Below the pieces are notes generated by a model. It worked only from the letters and a program-made list of their open reading frames with translations. It made no database searches and was not told the origin of the DNA. DNA of 51,546 nucleotides. It comes from JAXMCI01 sp046349435 (GTDB taxonomy: Bacteria; Pseudomonadota; Alphaproteobacteria; Dongiales; Dongiaceae). Each line of letters begins with the position of its first letter. Position 1 is the first letter of the stretch. The DNA lies in assembly GCA_046349435.1 (NCBI GenBank), contig JAXMCI010000049.1:1-51546 (forward strand). The letters are read 5' to 3'. The position numbers and the translations under genes were made by a program. This document shows positions 26,650 through 35,242 of this stretch, piece by piece.

Positions 26650-27495
26650 TCAGAGATGCTCCTCGGCGAAGCGCAGCAGGCGCGGCGCCAGCAGGTGGGT
26701 GTGGCTGGGCGGCTCGATCGGCTCGTCGATCCAGAAATGCGGCGCCTCGGGAATCACCACGGTGCGCACCGGCGCGCCGCACTGGACCAGCGCGCGGGCG
26801 AAGGCCGCCGACTGCGTCGCCGGGTCGGCCACCGTGTCGCCGGTGCCCCAGGCGAGCAGGAACGGAATCCGCCGGTCGCGACTGGCATAGGCGATCGGCG
26901 AGGCGGCGAGGAACGGGAAGCGGTCGTCGAGCGGGCTGGCGCCGAGCAGCGCCTCGGTGATCGAATCGGCCGGGCGCACCGCGAGATCGTGCTGCCACTG
27001 CGCCGGCAGGTCGTAGACGCCGTAGACGCCGACCACCAGCCGCACCGCCGCGGCGAGCGGCGCCGGGCCCGGCTCCAGGCCCGGCACCGGCTCCAGCGCG
27101 AAGCGCTCGCGGCCCTCCGACAGCGCTGCCAGCGCCGCCAGGTGCGCGCCGGCGGAGTCGCCCATCAGCCCGATCCGGCCGGGGTCGGCGCCGAGCCGCC
27201 CGGCCTCGCCGCGCACGAAGGCGAGCGCCGCGCGCAGGTCCATCAGGCTCGCCGGGAACAGGTTCCGCCGCTCGGCCACGAGGCGGTAGTTGATGGCGAA
27301 GAGGCCGATGCCGCGCGCGGCCAGCCAGCGCCCCCAGTGGCGATAGCGCGCCGCCGAGCCGGTGCGCCAGGCGCCGCCATGGGCGGCGACCAGGATAGGG
27401 TAGGGCGCCCCGTCCGCCGGCGCGTAGAGGTCGCCGGTCAGCGCCTGCCCGCCGCGGCGGGCATATTCGATCGCCATCTCGATCCGCAGGCTCAC
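26650..27495 (-). CDS. Alpha/beta-hydrolase (esterase/lipase, HSL-like)
   Basis: This 281-residue esterase carries the oxyanion-hole motif AHGGAWRTG, the nucleophile elbow GDSAGAHLAALAAL, the acid region LLAWGTGDTVADPATQS and the base in APHFWIDEP, a complete Ser-Asp-His triad. It probably hydrolyses a small ester or amide in the cytosol; formamidase-like members exist in aromatic amino-acid catabolism. I start it at GTG 27495 because it overlaps the preceding stop (GTGA) and has GGAGGAGCGCC upstream; a longer open frame upstream is an antisense artefact of the neighbouring gene. It is coupled to the aspartate-dehydrogenase-like gene and convergent with LysR. Confidence 0.92.
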   Translation of the reverse strand: MSLRIEMAIEYARRGGQALTGDLYAPADGAPYPILVAAHGGAWRTGSAARYRHWGRWLAARGIGLFAINYRLVAERRNLFPASLMDLRAALAFVRGEAGRLGADPGRIGLMGDSAGAHLAALAALSEGRERFALEPVPGLEPGPAPLAAAVRLVVGVYGVYDLPAQWQHDLAVRPADSITEALLGASPLDDRFPFLAASPIAYASRDRRIPFLLAWGTGDTVADPATQSAAFARALVQCGAPVRTVVIPEAPHFWIDEPIEPPSHTHLLAPRLLRFAEEHL

Positions 27496-28307
27496 GGCGC
27501 TCCTCCCGGCTCCGGCGTCAGCATGATCGCCGCGCCCGGGTTGCGCAACGCCGCCAGGATGCTGAAGGCGGTGAGCGCCGAGGTGCGGGCATTGCCGGCC
27601 GAGGGCCGGCCGGCCATGCGCAGCGCCAGGCTGCCGGTGCGGCCCTCGGCCACGATCTCGTGGATGTTGGCCTCTGCCGCCGGGTCGGCGACCAGCTCGA
27701 CCTCGGTGGCGTCGAGCCCGAGCCCGGCGAAGGCGACCGCGGCGGCGACGTTGGCGTTCTTCGGATAGAGCCGCGCCGCCTCGCGCGCGCTGCCGCGGAA
27801 GAAGACGGCCGGCGCGTCGAGCAGGCCGAGATCGACCGCCCGCTCGGCGGCCGAGCCGGCCCAGGCGGCCGGCGGCTTGCTGCCGCGATAGCGCACCCGG
27901 TCGAGCCCGGCGAGCCGCATCGCGCCGAGCGCATCGAGCGCGCCGATGGCGCCCGACGGGATCAGGATGCGCGCGCCGCCCTCGGCCGCGGCGTCGCGCA
28001 GCCGGCCCTCCAGCGCCGGATCGGCCAGCGCGCCGCAGGAGGCGATCATCAGGTCGATGCCGGCCTCGAGCAGCGCCGGGCCATGCTCGGCCACGGCCGC
28101 CGCGCCGGCCGCCTCGACGACCAGCCGCGGACCCGCCTCGAGGCAGCCGGCGACGCTGTCGACCAGCGGCAGCCCGGCCAGCGCCGACGGCGGGTTGGCG
28201 CGCCGTGCCGGCCGCAGCAGCAGCGCCACCAGCTCGCCGCCCGCCGCCTCGAGCCCGGCCAGCAGCTGGCTGCCGATCGCCCCGACGCCGATGATCGCTA
28301 CGCGCAT
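27492..28307 (-). CDS. Aspartate dehydrogenase-like NAD(P)-binding oxidoreductase
   Basis: This 271-residue protein has an N-terminal Rossmann fold (MRVAIIGVGAIGSQLLAGLE), followed by VVEAAGAAAVAEHGPALLEA, LIPSGAIGALDALGAMRLAG and YPKNANVAAAVAFAGLGLDA, all typical of the NadX/L-aspartate dehydrogenase family. The reaction would be oxidative deamination of aspartate, or reductive amination of oxaloacetate, although paralogues act on other compounds. ATG at 28307 has GGGGGAGC upstream; an in-frame upstream start would add a tail lacking homology. It is translationally coupled to the esterase. Within a catabolic island it could release ammonia from an amino-dicarboxylate product of N-heterocycle breakdown (inference). 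Confidence 0.85.
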   Translation of the reverse strand: MRVAIIGVGAIGSQLLAGLEAAGGELVALLLRPARRANPPSALAGLPLVDSVAGCLEAGPRLVVEAAGAAAVAEHGPALLEAGIDLMIASCGALADPALEGRLRDAAAEGGARILIPSGAIGALDALGAMRLAGLDRVRYRGSKPPAAWAGSAAERAVDLGLLDAPAVFFRGSAREAARLYPKNANVAAAVAFAGLGLDATEVELVADPAAEANIHEIVAEGRTGSLALRMAGRPSAGNARTSALTAFSILAALRNPGAAIMLTPEPGGAP

Positions 28308-28381
28308 GCTGCTCCCCCTGGAAGCCTCGCCCGGCAAGTGCTACGCAGGCAGCCTTCCCCGCCGGTGCCGCGCGACCCGCC

Positions 28382-29024
28382 ATGCAGATCGACAACAGCT
28401 TCTCCGTTCCGCTGCCGATCGACCAGGCCTGGGCCGTGCTGCTCGACGTGCCGCGCATCGCACCCTGCCTGCCCGGCGCCCGGCTCGAGGAGGTCACCGG
28501 CGAGCACAGCTACAAGGGCGAGGTCGCGGTGCGCCTCGGTCCCGTGCTGCTCGCCATGAAGGGCCGCGCCGAGATCACCGGAATCGACGCCGCCGCCCAC
28601 GCCGCCACCGTCAAGGCCGAGGCGCGCGACACCAAGGGCCGCGGCGGCAGCAGCGCGCAGGTGCAGTTCCGGCTGACGGCGACGGCGCCGGCCGAGACCC
28701 GCGTCGACATCGCCACCACGCTGACGCTGTCCGGCGCCATCGCGCAATATGGCCGCGGCGCCGGCATGATCGGCGAGCTCGCCGACCATCTGATCGGCGA
28801 GTTCAGCCGCAACCTGCAGGCCGAGATCGAGCGCTCGCGCCCGGCCGCGCCGGCGGCGGCCGGGCCCGAGGCCGGCGCAGCCGACGAGGGCGCCGCCGGC
28901 CCCGCCGCCCGTTGCCGCCGCGCCGGCGGCGGCCAAGCCGATCTCCGGCCTGCGGCTCGCCTGGCTGCTGCTGCGCGGGGCGGTGCGGCGGCTGCTCGGC
29001 CGGCACGGGCGCGGCGCCGGCTAG
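28382..29024 (+). CDS. CoxG-like SRPBCC protein, frame break in tail
   Basis: The first 150 residues are a SRPBCC/CoxG domain: FSVPLPIDQAWAVLLDVPRI, CLPGARLEEV, YKGEVAVRLGPVLLAMKGRA and GMIGELADHLIGEFSRNLQA. CoxG proteins accompany molybdenum hydroxylases and are linked to membrane recruitment or maturation in CO dehydrogenase systems. A Pro/Ala linker follows. One surplus base near 28890-28905 shifts the frame; beyond it the sequence reads AKPISGLRLAWLLLRGAVRR and ends with TAG at 29022-29024, giving about 213 residues with an amphipathic, possibly membrane-binding tail. Without that shift the frame would run meaninglessly antisense through the next gene. Its stop shares the palindrome CTAG with the convergent large-subunit gene. 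Confidence 0.85.
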
Positions 29025-31303
29025 CGGCGCGCCGCCTGCAGCGCCTGCCAGACGCGGGCAGGCGTCGCCGGCATGACGAAGCCCTCCACCCCGGCCTGGC
29101 GCAGCGCATCGGCGAGCGCGTTGTAGCCGGCGGCGAGCGCGCCGGTGGTGCCGGCCTCGCCGACGCCCTTGCTGCCGAGCGGGTTGCCCGGGCTCGGCAC
29201 CTCGACATGCTCGGTGACGAAGGACGGCAGGTCGTCGGCCCGCGGCATGGCGTAGTCCATCAGCGAGCCGGTGAGCAGCTGGCCGCTGCCCGGCTCATAG
29301 ACGGCCTGCTCGAGCAGCACCTGGCCGAGCCCCTGGGCGATGCCGCCGCGCAGCTGGCCGTCGACCAGCGGCGGGCTGATGGCGCGGCCGACATCGTCGA
29401 CCGCGACGAAGGAGACGACGCGCGTCGCGCCGGTCTCCGGATCGATCTCCAGCTCGGCGACGTGGCAGCCATTGGGGAAGGTCGAGGGCACGTTGCCGGT
29501 GCCGGTGACCGAGAGCAGCCGGCCCTGGGCGGCGAGATCGCCGAGCGACAGGCCCTGGCCGCTGGCCGGGCGGACCACCCGGCCGTCCCGCCACGCCACC
29601 TCCCCCGCCGGCACCTGCATCAGCTCGGCGCCGGCGGCGACCGCGGCGGCGATCAGCGCGTCGCAGGCGACCAGCGCGGCGGCGCCGCCCACCGTCATCG
29701 AGCGCGAGGCGAAGGAGCCGATGCCGCCCGGCACCAGCGCGGAATCGCCCTCGCAGAAGCGCACCGCGCCGACCGGAATGCCGAGCCGCCCGGCGACCAG
29801 CGGCCCGAACACCGTCTCGTGCCCCTGCCCGTTCGACTGCATGCCGCTGCGGAACAGCACGGCGCCGTCCGGGGCGAGGTCGAGCCGCACATCCTCGACC
29901 GGCACCACCCCGGCGATCTCGACATAGCAGGCGAGCCCGAGGCCGCGCAGCCGGCCGGCCGCACGCGCGGCCTCGCGCCGCGCCGGGAATCCCGCGAGGT
30001 CGGCGAGCGCCGCGGCGCGGTCGAGGAGGCGGGCGAACTCGCCGCTGTCGTAGCGCACGCCGTTGGGCGGCTCGTAGGGCATCGCCGCCGGCGGCACCAG
30101 GTTGCGCCGGCGCAGCTCGACCGGATCGAGCCCGAGGTCGCGCGCCGCCTGGTCGACGAGATGCTCGAGCAGCAGGTTGGCCTCGGGCCGGCCGGCGCCG
30201 CGATAGGGCGCCACCGGCACGGTGTTGCTGTAGACGCACTTGATCGCGACGTGGATCGCCGGCGTGCGGTACATGCCGGCGATGCAGCTGTGGAAGTTGC
30301 GCGTCGCGGTGAAGGTGGTGAACAGCGTCTGGTAGGCGCCGACATTGACCGTCGAGCGCACGCGCAGGCCGGTGAAGCGGCCCTCGGCATCGAGCGCCAG
30401 CTCGCCCTCCAGCCAGCTGTCGCGGCCGTGCGTGTCGGAGAGGAAGGCCTCGCTGCGCGTCGCCGTCCATTTCACCGGGCGGCCGACCCGGCGGCTGGCC
30501 TCGAGCAGCGCGACATATTCGGGATAGGCGAGCGCCTTGGCGCCGAAGCCGCCGCCGACCTCGCGGCTCACCACCCGCACCCGCCCGGCCGGCAGCCGCA
30601 TCAGCGCCGCGACCTCGCCAGCCAGCCCGGCCGCACCCTGCGAGCCGGTATAGAGGTCGAAGCGGTCCTCCGCCGGCCGGTACTCGGCGACCGCGGCGCG
30701 CGGCTCGAGCGGCACCACCGCCAGGCGCTGGCTGCGGATCCTGACGCGGGCGACGTGATGCGCCGCGCCCATCGCCGCCGCGACCGCCGCGGCGTCGCCC
30801 GCCGCGAAGTCGAGCGCGACGTTGTCCGGCATCTCCGGCCACAGCACGATCGCCGGCGCCGGATCGTGCACCGGCTCGACCAGCGCCGGCAGCTCGGCGT
30901 AGCGCGCGACGATCGCCTCGGCGGCGTCCTGCGCCGCCACGGCGCTCTCTGCCACCACCATGGCGACCGCCTCGCCGACATGGCGCACTCGCCCGACGGC
31001 CAGCGGCGGCCAGTCCGGCCGCCGCATCGGGCTGCCGTCGGCGTTCTGCTGCGGCGGGAAGTCGGGCAGCCGGCCATAGCCGAGCGGCGCCAGGTCGGCG
31101 CCGGTCAGCACCAGCAGCACGCCGGGCATGGCGCGCGCCGCCTCGGTCTCGACCGACAGGATGTCGGCATGGGCCACCGGCGCGCGCAGGAAGGCGGCCC
31201 AGGCCTGGCCCGGCAGGTTGAGGTCGTCGCTGTAGCGGCCCTGGCCGCGCAGCAGCCGGAGATCCTCGACCCGCCCCTCCCAGCGCGCGGCGCCGAGGTT
31301 CAC
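29021..31303 (-). CDS. Second molybdenum hydroxylase large subunit (xanthine dehydrogenase family)
   Basis: This second molybdopterin catalytic subunit has 760 residues and shares the family layout: LLRGQGRYSDDLNLPGQAWA, VGEAVAMVVAESAVAAQDAA, VVSREVGGGFGAKALAYPEY, VAPYRGAGRPEANLLLEHLV, SNGQGHETVFGP, and the catalytic Glu in GSKGVGEAGTTGALAAGYNA. It also lacks the CODH active-site loop. It is clearly diverged from the 20866-23241 protein, so a different ring position or substrate is likely. GTG at 31303 overlaps the stop of the GMC oxidoreductase (GTGA). No iron-sulfur or FAD gene accompanies it, so it may borrow the subunits at 23238-24598. It is flanked by CoxG on the convergent side. Confidence 0.92.
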   Translation of the reverse strand: MNLGAARWEGRVEDLRLLRGQGRYSDDLNLPGQAWAAFLRAPVAHADILSVETEAARAMPGVLLVLTGADLAPLGYGRLPDFPPQQNADGSPMRRPDWPPLAVGRVRHVGEAVAMVVAESAVAAQDAAEAIVARYAELPALVEPVHDPAPAIVLWPEMPDNVALDFAAGDAAAVAAAMGAAHHVARVRIRSQRLAVVPLEPRAAVAEYRPAEDRFDLYTGSQGAAGLAGEVAALMRLPAGRVRVVSREVGGGFGAKALAYPEYVALLEASRRVGRPVKWTATRSEAFLSDTHGRDSWLEGELALDAEGRFTGLRVRSTVNVGAYQTLFTTFTATRNFHSCIAGMYRTPAIHVAIKCVYSNTVPVAPYRGAGRPEANLLLEHLVDQAARDLGLDPVELRRRNLVPPAAMPYEPPNGVRYDSGEFARLLDRAAALADLAGFPARREAARAAGRLRGLGLACYVEIAGVVPVEDVRLDLAPDGAVLFRSGMQSNGQGHETVFGPLVAGRLGIPVGAVRFCEGDSALVPGGIGSFASRSMTVGGAAALVACDALIAAAVAAGAELMQVPAGEVAWRDGRVVRPASGQGLSLGDLAAQGRLLSVTGTGNVPSTFPNGCHVAELEIDPETGATRVVSFVAVDDVGRAISPPLVDGQLRGGIAQGLGQVLLEQAVYEPGSGQLLTGSLMDYAMPRADDLPSFVTEHVEVPSPGNPLGSKGVGEAGTTGALAAGYNALADALRQAGVEGFVMPATPARVWQALQAARR

Positions 31304-32934
31304 GCCGGATCCTCCGGCGGCAGCGCCGGCCGGCCGCGCATGCGGTCGGCGATCCTCTCCGCCATCATGATGATGACCGCGTTGATGTTGCCGCCGACCA
31401 GGTCGGGCATCGCCGAGGCGTCGACGACGCGCAGCCGCTCCAGCCCGTGCACCCTGAGCTCGGGATCGACCACCGCCATCGGGTCGCCCGCCAGGCCCAT
31501 GCGGCAGGTGCCGGCGGGGTGGTGGGCGGTGGCGGCATTGGCGCGGATGTGCGCGTCGAGCTCGGCCGTGGTCCGCAGGCCGTTGGAGCGCTCGCTCGCG
31601 CGGAACCCGTCCAGCCGCTTCTGCCGGCCGAGATCGCGCACCAGCTCGAGCCCGGCGCGGATGCCGCGCCAGTCCGCCTCGCGCTCGAGGAAGTTCTGGT
31701 GGATGCGCGGCAGGTCGTCGGGATCGGCCGAGGCGAGCTCGATCCAGCCGCGGCTCTCCGGCCGCACCAGCACGGCGCGGCAGGCATAGGTGTCGGGCAC
31801 CGGCCGGGTGAAGGGCTCGAGATAGGGCTTGCCGCCGAGGGGCGCGGCGCGAAACAGGATCTGGGTGTCGGGCAGGGCGCCGGCGGCCGCGCTCTTCAGG
31901 AAGGCGGTCCAGCCGCTCGGCAGGTCGGTGGCGAAGCCGGTGCCGAAGGCGTAGGCGCGGCCGAGCTCGCGCGCGATCCGGTCGATGCGCATCTGCTCGG
32001 TGAACAGGCTGCGGCCGCTGCGGACATACTCGATGCCGACCGAGAGATGGTCCTGCAGGTTGCGCCCGACGCCGGGCAGCGCATGGCGCACGGCGATGCC
32101 GTGCGGCGCCAGCGCCGCGGGGTCGCCGATCCCCGACAGCATCAGCAGCTGCGGCGAGTTGACGACGCCGCCGCAGAGGATCACCTCGCGCTCGGCGCGG
32201 GCCACCGCCAGCTCGCTGCCCTGGCGGTACGCGACGCCGGCGGCGCGATCGCCCTGGAACAGCACCCGCGTGGCCAGCGCGTACTGCGCCAGCACCAGGT
32301 TGCTCCGCCGCAGCGCCGGCCGCAGATAGGCGTCGGCGGCGCTGCAGCGCAGGCCGCGGCGGATCGTCATCTGCATCCGCCCGACGCCCTCCTGGTCGGC
32401 GCCGTTGTGGTCGTCGTTGTGGCGGAAGCCGGCATCGGCGCTGGCCTCCAGCCAGGCTCCCACGATCGGGTCGTCGTAGCGCGAGGTGACGACGCCGAGC
32501 GGGCCGCTGCCGCCGCGATAGGCGCTGGCGCCGCCCTCCCAGGTCTCCTGCCTGCGGAAATAGGGCAGCACCTCGGGATAGGACCAGCCGCTCAGCCCGG
32601 CCGCCGCCCAGCGCGCATAGTCGGCGCGGTGGCCGCGGATGTAGGTCATCGCGTTGACCGAGGACGAGCCGCCGATCACCTTGCCGCGGGCGAACTCGAT
32701 CTCCCGGTTGTTGAGCCGCGGCTCGGGCTGGCTGAAATACATCCAGTCATGCAGCCGCTTGCCGAGGATCTTGCCCCAGCCGAGCGGCAGGCGGATCCAG
32801 GGATCGCGGTCGGAGCCGCCCGCCTCGAGCAGCAGGACGCGCACGTCGCGGTCCTCGCTGAGGCGCGCGGCGAGCGTGCAGCCGGCCGAGCCGGCGCCGA
32901 CGATGACGTAGTCGAAGGCCGCTTCGCTGGCCAT
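31300..32934 (-). CDS. GMC-family FAD oxidoreductase (choline dehydrogenase-like)
   Basis: This 544-residue flavoenzyme has the N-terminal dinucleotide motif DYVIVGAGSAGCTLAARLSE, the GMC signature near residue 83 (GKVIGGSSSVNAMTYIRGH), the second signature VILCGGVVNSPQLLMLSGIG and the C-terminal His region HHPAGTCRMG with VDASAMPDLVGGNINA. It oxidises an alcohol, often primary or benzylic, to an aldehyde. It is encoded between the upstream cupin and the coupled second hydroxylase subunit. An aldehyde dehydrogenase at 33611-35059 could take the product (inference). ATG at 32934 starts immediately before the FAD motif; the ribosome-binding site is weak. Confidence 0.95.
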   Translation of the reverse strand: MASEAAFDYVIVGAGSAGCTLAARLSEDRDVRVLLLEAGGSDRDPWIRLPLGWGKILGKRLHDWMYFSQPEPRLNNREIEFARGKVIGGSSSVNAMTYIRGHRADYARWAAAGLSGWSYPEVLPYFRRQETWEGGASAYRGGSGPLGVVTSRYDDPIVGAWLEASADAGFRHNDDHNGADQEGVGRMQMTIRRGLRCSAADAYLRPALRRSNLVLAQYALATRVLFQGDRAAGVAYRQGSELAVARAEREVILCGGVVNSPQLLMLSGIGDPAALAPHGIAVRHALPGVGRNLQDHLSVGIEYVRSGRSLFTEQMRIDRIARELGRAYAFGTGFATDLPSGWTAFLKSAAAGALPDTQILFRAAPLGGKPYLEPFTRPVPDTYACRAVLVRPESRGWIELASADPDDLPRIHQNFLEREADWRGIRAGLELVRDLGRQKRLDGFRASERSNGLRTTAELDAHIRANAATAHHPAGTCRMGLAGDPMAVVDPELRVHGLERLRVVDASAMPDLVGGNINAVIIMMAERIADRMRGRPALPPEDPA

Positions 32935-32955
32935 CGCCGGAGGGTGCGCCGCGCC

Positions 32956-33492
32956 CTAGGCGGCGAATCCCTTGGCCAGGCGCGACTTCTCGTTCTCGAA
33001 CACCGCGTCGTCGGCATAGCCGACGGGGCCCGGCCGGCCGGTGCCGATCAGGGTCTGTAGATAGGCCGGCTCCAGCCCCTCGTTGACGAAGCCGTGCAGC
33101 ACGCCGGGCGGGCAGGAGATGCAGCCCCACTGGCCCAGCCGCTTGGAGACGCGCCGGCCGGTCTCGTCCTCGAGGAAGAAGGTCACCAGCCCCTGCAGGA
33201 CGAAGAACACCTCCTCGACCTCGTGGGTGTGGGCCGAGCCGCCCTGCCCCGGCGGCAGGAACATGACGCTGAGGGTGAAGCCCTTGGCGGGGATGAAGTT
33301 CGGGTCGTTGTGCTTGCCCGAGCCGCCGGCGCCGATGAAGCGGTGCTGCGCGCGGCGGCGGCCCTCGATGCGGGAATCGGCGAAGGCGTCCCAGTCCGGG
33401 GTGATGTCGGCGAAGGACTTGGTGTAGCGGGCCAGGATGTCCTCGAGGGACATGCCCGCCAGCTCGGCCGGCCGCTCATGCCTGATGCTCAT
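32956..33492 (-). CDS. Cupin-domain protein (paralogue of 20351-20899)
   Basis: This 178-residue single cupin resembles the protein at 20351-20899 over its whole length (AQHRFIGAGGSGKHNDPNFI, GFTLSVMFLPPGQGG, HTHEVEEVFFVLQG, PPGVLHGFVNEG). The metal ligands His-x-His, Glu and a second-motif His are all present. ATG at 33492 follows GGGGAGCC; the longer frame from 33552 would include unlikely residues. It is the first gene of a minus-strand set with the GMC oxidoreductase and second hydroxylase subunit, 65 bases downstream of the recurrent element site B. The reaction is unknown. Confidence 0.9.
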   Translation of the reverse strand: MSIRHERPAELAGMSLEDILARYTKSFADITPDWDAFADSRIEGRRRAQHRFIGAGGSGKHNDPNFIPAKGFTLSVMFLPPGQGGSAHTHEVEEVFFVLQGLVTFFLEDETGRRVSKRLGQWGCISCPPGVLHGFVNEGLEPAYLQTLIGTGRPGPVGYADDAVFENEKSRLAKGFAA

Positions 33493-33557
33493 GCCAAGGC
33501 TCCCCGTTCCCCCTCTGGTCCCGGGCCATGCTCGCGTGGCCCCGGCCGTCATGCAAT

Positions 33558-33582
33558 TAGAATAGTTCGACCGCCGCGTTGC
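33558..33582. promoter_or_regulatory. Recurrent 25-bp element, site B
   Basis: The element reads TAGAAT, AG, TTCGACCGCC, then GCGTTGC, differing from site A at only three positions. It lies in the 118-base gap between the aldehyde dehydrogenase end and the cupin start and faces the cupin/GMC/hydroxylase operon in the same relative orientation as sites A and C face their minus-strand genes. Confidence 0.6.
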
Positions 33583-33610
33583 GGCGGGCGCAACGAACCG
33601 CCGGCCCGTC

Positions 33611-35059
33611 CTAGAGCTTGATGTTGACGTTCTTCACCTGGGTGAAGGCGAACAGCTCGTCGCGGCACTCCTCGCGGCCGAGCCCCGACTGCTTGTAGCC
33701 GCCGAACGGCGCACCGAGGAAGTGCGAGCCCACCTGGTTGATCCAGACATAGCCCGCCTGGACCCGCGCGGCGGCGCGGTGGGCGGTGGCGAGGTCGCGG
33801 GTGAAGATCGCCGCGGTCAGCCCGTAGTCGAGCTGGTTGACCAGGCGGTAGAGCTCCTCCTCGTCGCTCCAGCGCAGCACCGAGAGCACCGGCCCGAAGA
33901 TCTCCTCGCGCGCGATGCGCATGCCCATGGTGACGTCGGCGAACACCGTCGGCAGCACGAAGAAGCCGTTCTCCAGCCCGGGCGTGCCGGGCGGCCCGCC
34001 GCCGGTCAGCAGCCGGGCGCCGTCCTCCTTGCCGAGCGCGATGTAGCGCAGCACCTTCTCGTACTGCGCGCGGTCGACCAGCGGCCCCATGGTGGTGGCC
34101 GGGTCGGTCGGCAGGCCGGGCACGAAGCGGCCCGCCGCCGCGACGATGCCGTCGAGCACCGCCTCGTACTGGCTGGCATGGATGAAGGCCCGGCTGGTCG
34201 AGCCGCAGGACTGGCCGGCCCACGCGAAGTTCATGCCGGCGACGGCGCCCGCCGCCACCGCCGCCGGATCGGCGTCGGGATAGGCGATCAGCGCGTTCTT
34301 GCCGCCGAGCTCGAGGGCCACCGGCGCCACCCGCTCGGCCGCGGCGCGCAGGATCGCCTTGCCGGTCGGGATGCTGCCGACCAGCGAGACCTTGGCGACC
34401 CGCGGATGGGCGGCCAGCGCGGCGCCGCAGTCGCGCCCGCCGGTGACGACGTTGAAGACGCCGGGCGGCAGCACCTCGGCGGCGAGCTCGGCCAGCCGCA
34501 GCGCCGAGAGCGGCGTCTGGTGCGCCGGCTTCAGCACCACCGTGTTGCCCGCCGCCCAGGCCGGCGCCGGCCGGGTCACGCCGAACAGCACGGGATGGTT
34601 GAAGGCGGCGATGCAGGCGACCGCGCCGAGCGGCTCGCGGACGGTGTAGTTGAGATGGCCGCCGCCCATCGGGACGGTCTCGCCCTTGAGCTCGGTGACC
34701 AGCCCGGCGAAGTATTCCAGCGTCACCGCCGAGACCTCGACGTCGCGCAGCATGCCGGCGATCGGGCTGCCGCAATTCTCCGCGTCGAGCCCGGCCAGCT
34801 CGCGCGCGTTGCGGCGCAGCAGCGCCGCCAGCGCCTTCAGCCGCTCGGCGCGCTCCAGCGGCTTCAGCGCGCTCCAGGCCGGGAAGGCCGCCGCCGCGGC
34901 GCGCACCGCGCGGTCGACGTCCTCGGCCCCCGCATCGGGCACGCTGCCGAGCGCGGCGCCGGTCGCCGGGTTGATCGCCGCCATGCTGCCGGGGGCCAGC
35001 GCATCCTGCCAGCGCCCGTCATAGAAGAGCCGCCGCCCCGCCGCATCCGCCTCGCCCAT
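33611..35059 (-). CDS. NAD(P)-dependent aldehyde dehydrogenase
   Basis: This 482-residue ALDH-superfamily enzyme has the catalytic glutamate segment VALELGGKNALIAYPDAD, the nucleophile Cys in NFAWAGQSCGSTSRAFIHAS, and the C-terminal region GAPFGGYKQSGLGREE. The cofactor-binding region GSIPTGKAILRAAAERVAP is standard. It oxidises an aldehyde to its acid in the cytosol. I start it at ATG 35059, which has GGGGAG upstream and matches the family length; the open frame extends much further upstream only by antisense read-through. It diverges from the dienelactone hydrolase. The likely donor of its substrate is the GMC oxidoreductase, but a lyase product such as that of the enzyme at 45831 is also possible (inference). 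Confidence 0.95.
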   Translation of the reverse strand: MGEADAAGRRLFYDGRWQDALAPGSMAAINPATGAALGSVPDAGAEDVDRAVRAAAAAFPAWSALKPLERAERLKALAALLRRNARELAGLDAENCGSPIAGMLRDVEVSAVTLEYFAGLVTELKGETVPMGGGHLNYTVREPLGAVACIAAFNHPVLFGVTRPAPAWAAGNTVVLKPAHQTPLSALRLAELAAEVLPPGVFNVVTGGRDCGAALAAHPRVAKVSLVGSIPTGKAILRAAAERVAPVALELGGKNALIAYPDADPAAVAAGAVAGMNFAWAGQSCGSTSRAFIHASQYEAVLDGIVAAAGRFVPGLPTDPATTMGPLVDRAQYEKVLRYIALGKEDGARLLTGGGPPGTPGLENGFFVLPTVFADVTMGMRIAREEIFGPVLSVLRWSDEEELYRLVNQLDYGLTAAIFTRDLATAHRAAARVQAGYVWINQVGSHFLGAPFGGYKQSGLGREECRDELFAFTQVKNVNIKL

Positions 35060-35242
35060 TGCCCGCTCCCCGCCCGGCCGAAAGGCCTCATTCCACCATG
35101 CGGCGGCGCTCCGGCAATTGCAAAAATCCGCCCCCGCCGTTGTCCGCCCGGCAACGCCGGGCCCGCCACCGCCGGGCGCTTGCCGGCCCCGGCGAAGCGT
35201 GCCTAGGCTCGGCGCGACGGCCAGCCGGGGAGGACGGGACCC

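Noticed and set aside
28382..31789. 1135-codon plus-strand frame beginning with the CoxG domain
   Set aside because: Only the first 170 codons are real; the rest is antisense read-through of the second hydroxylase gene after a one-base shift.
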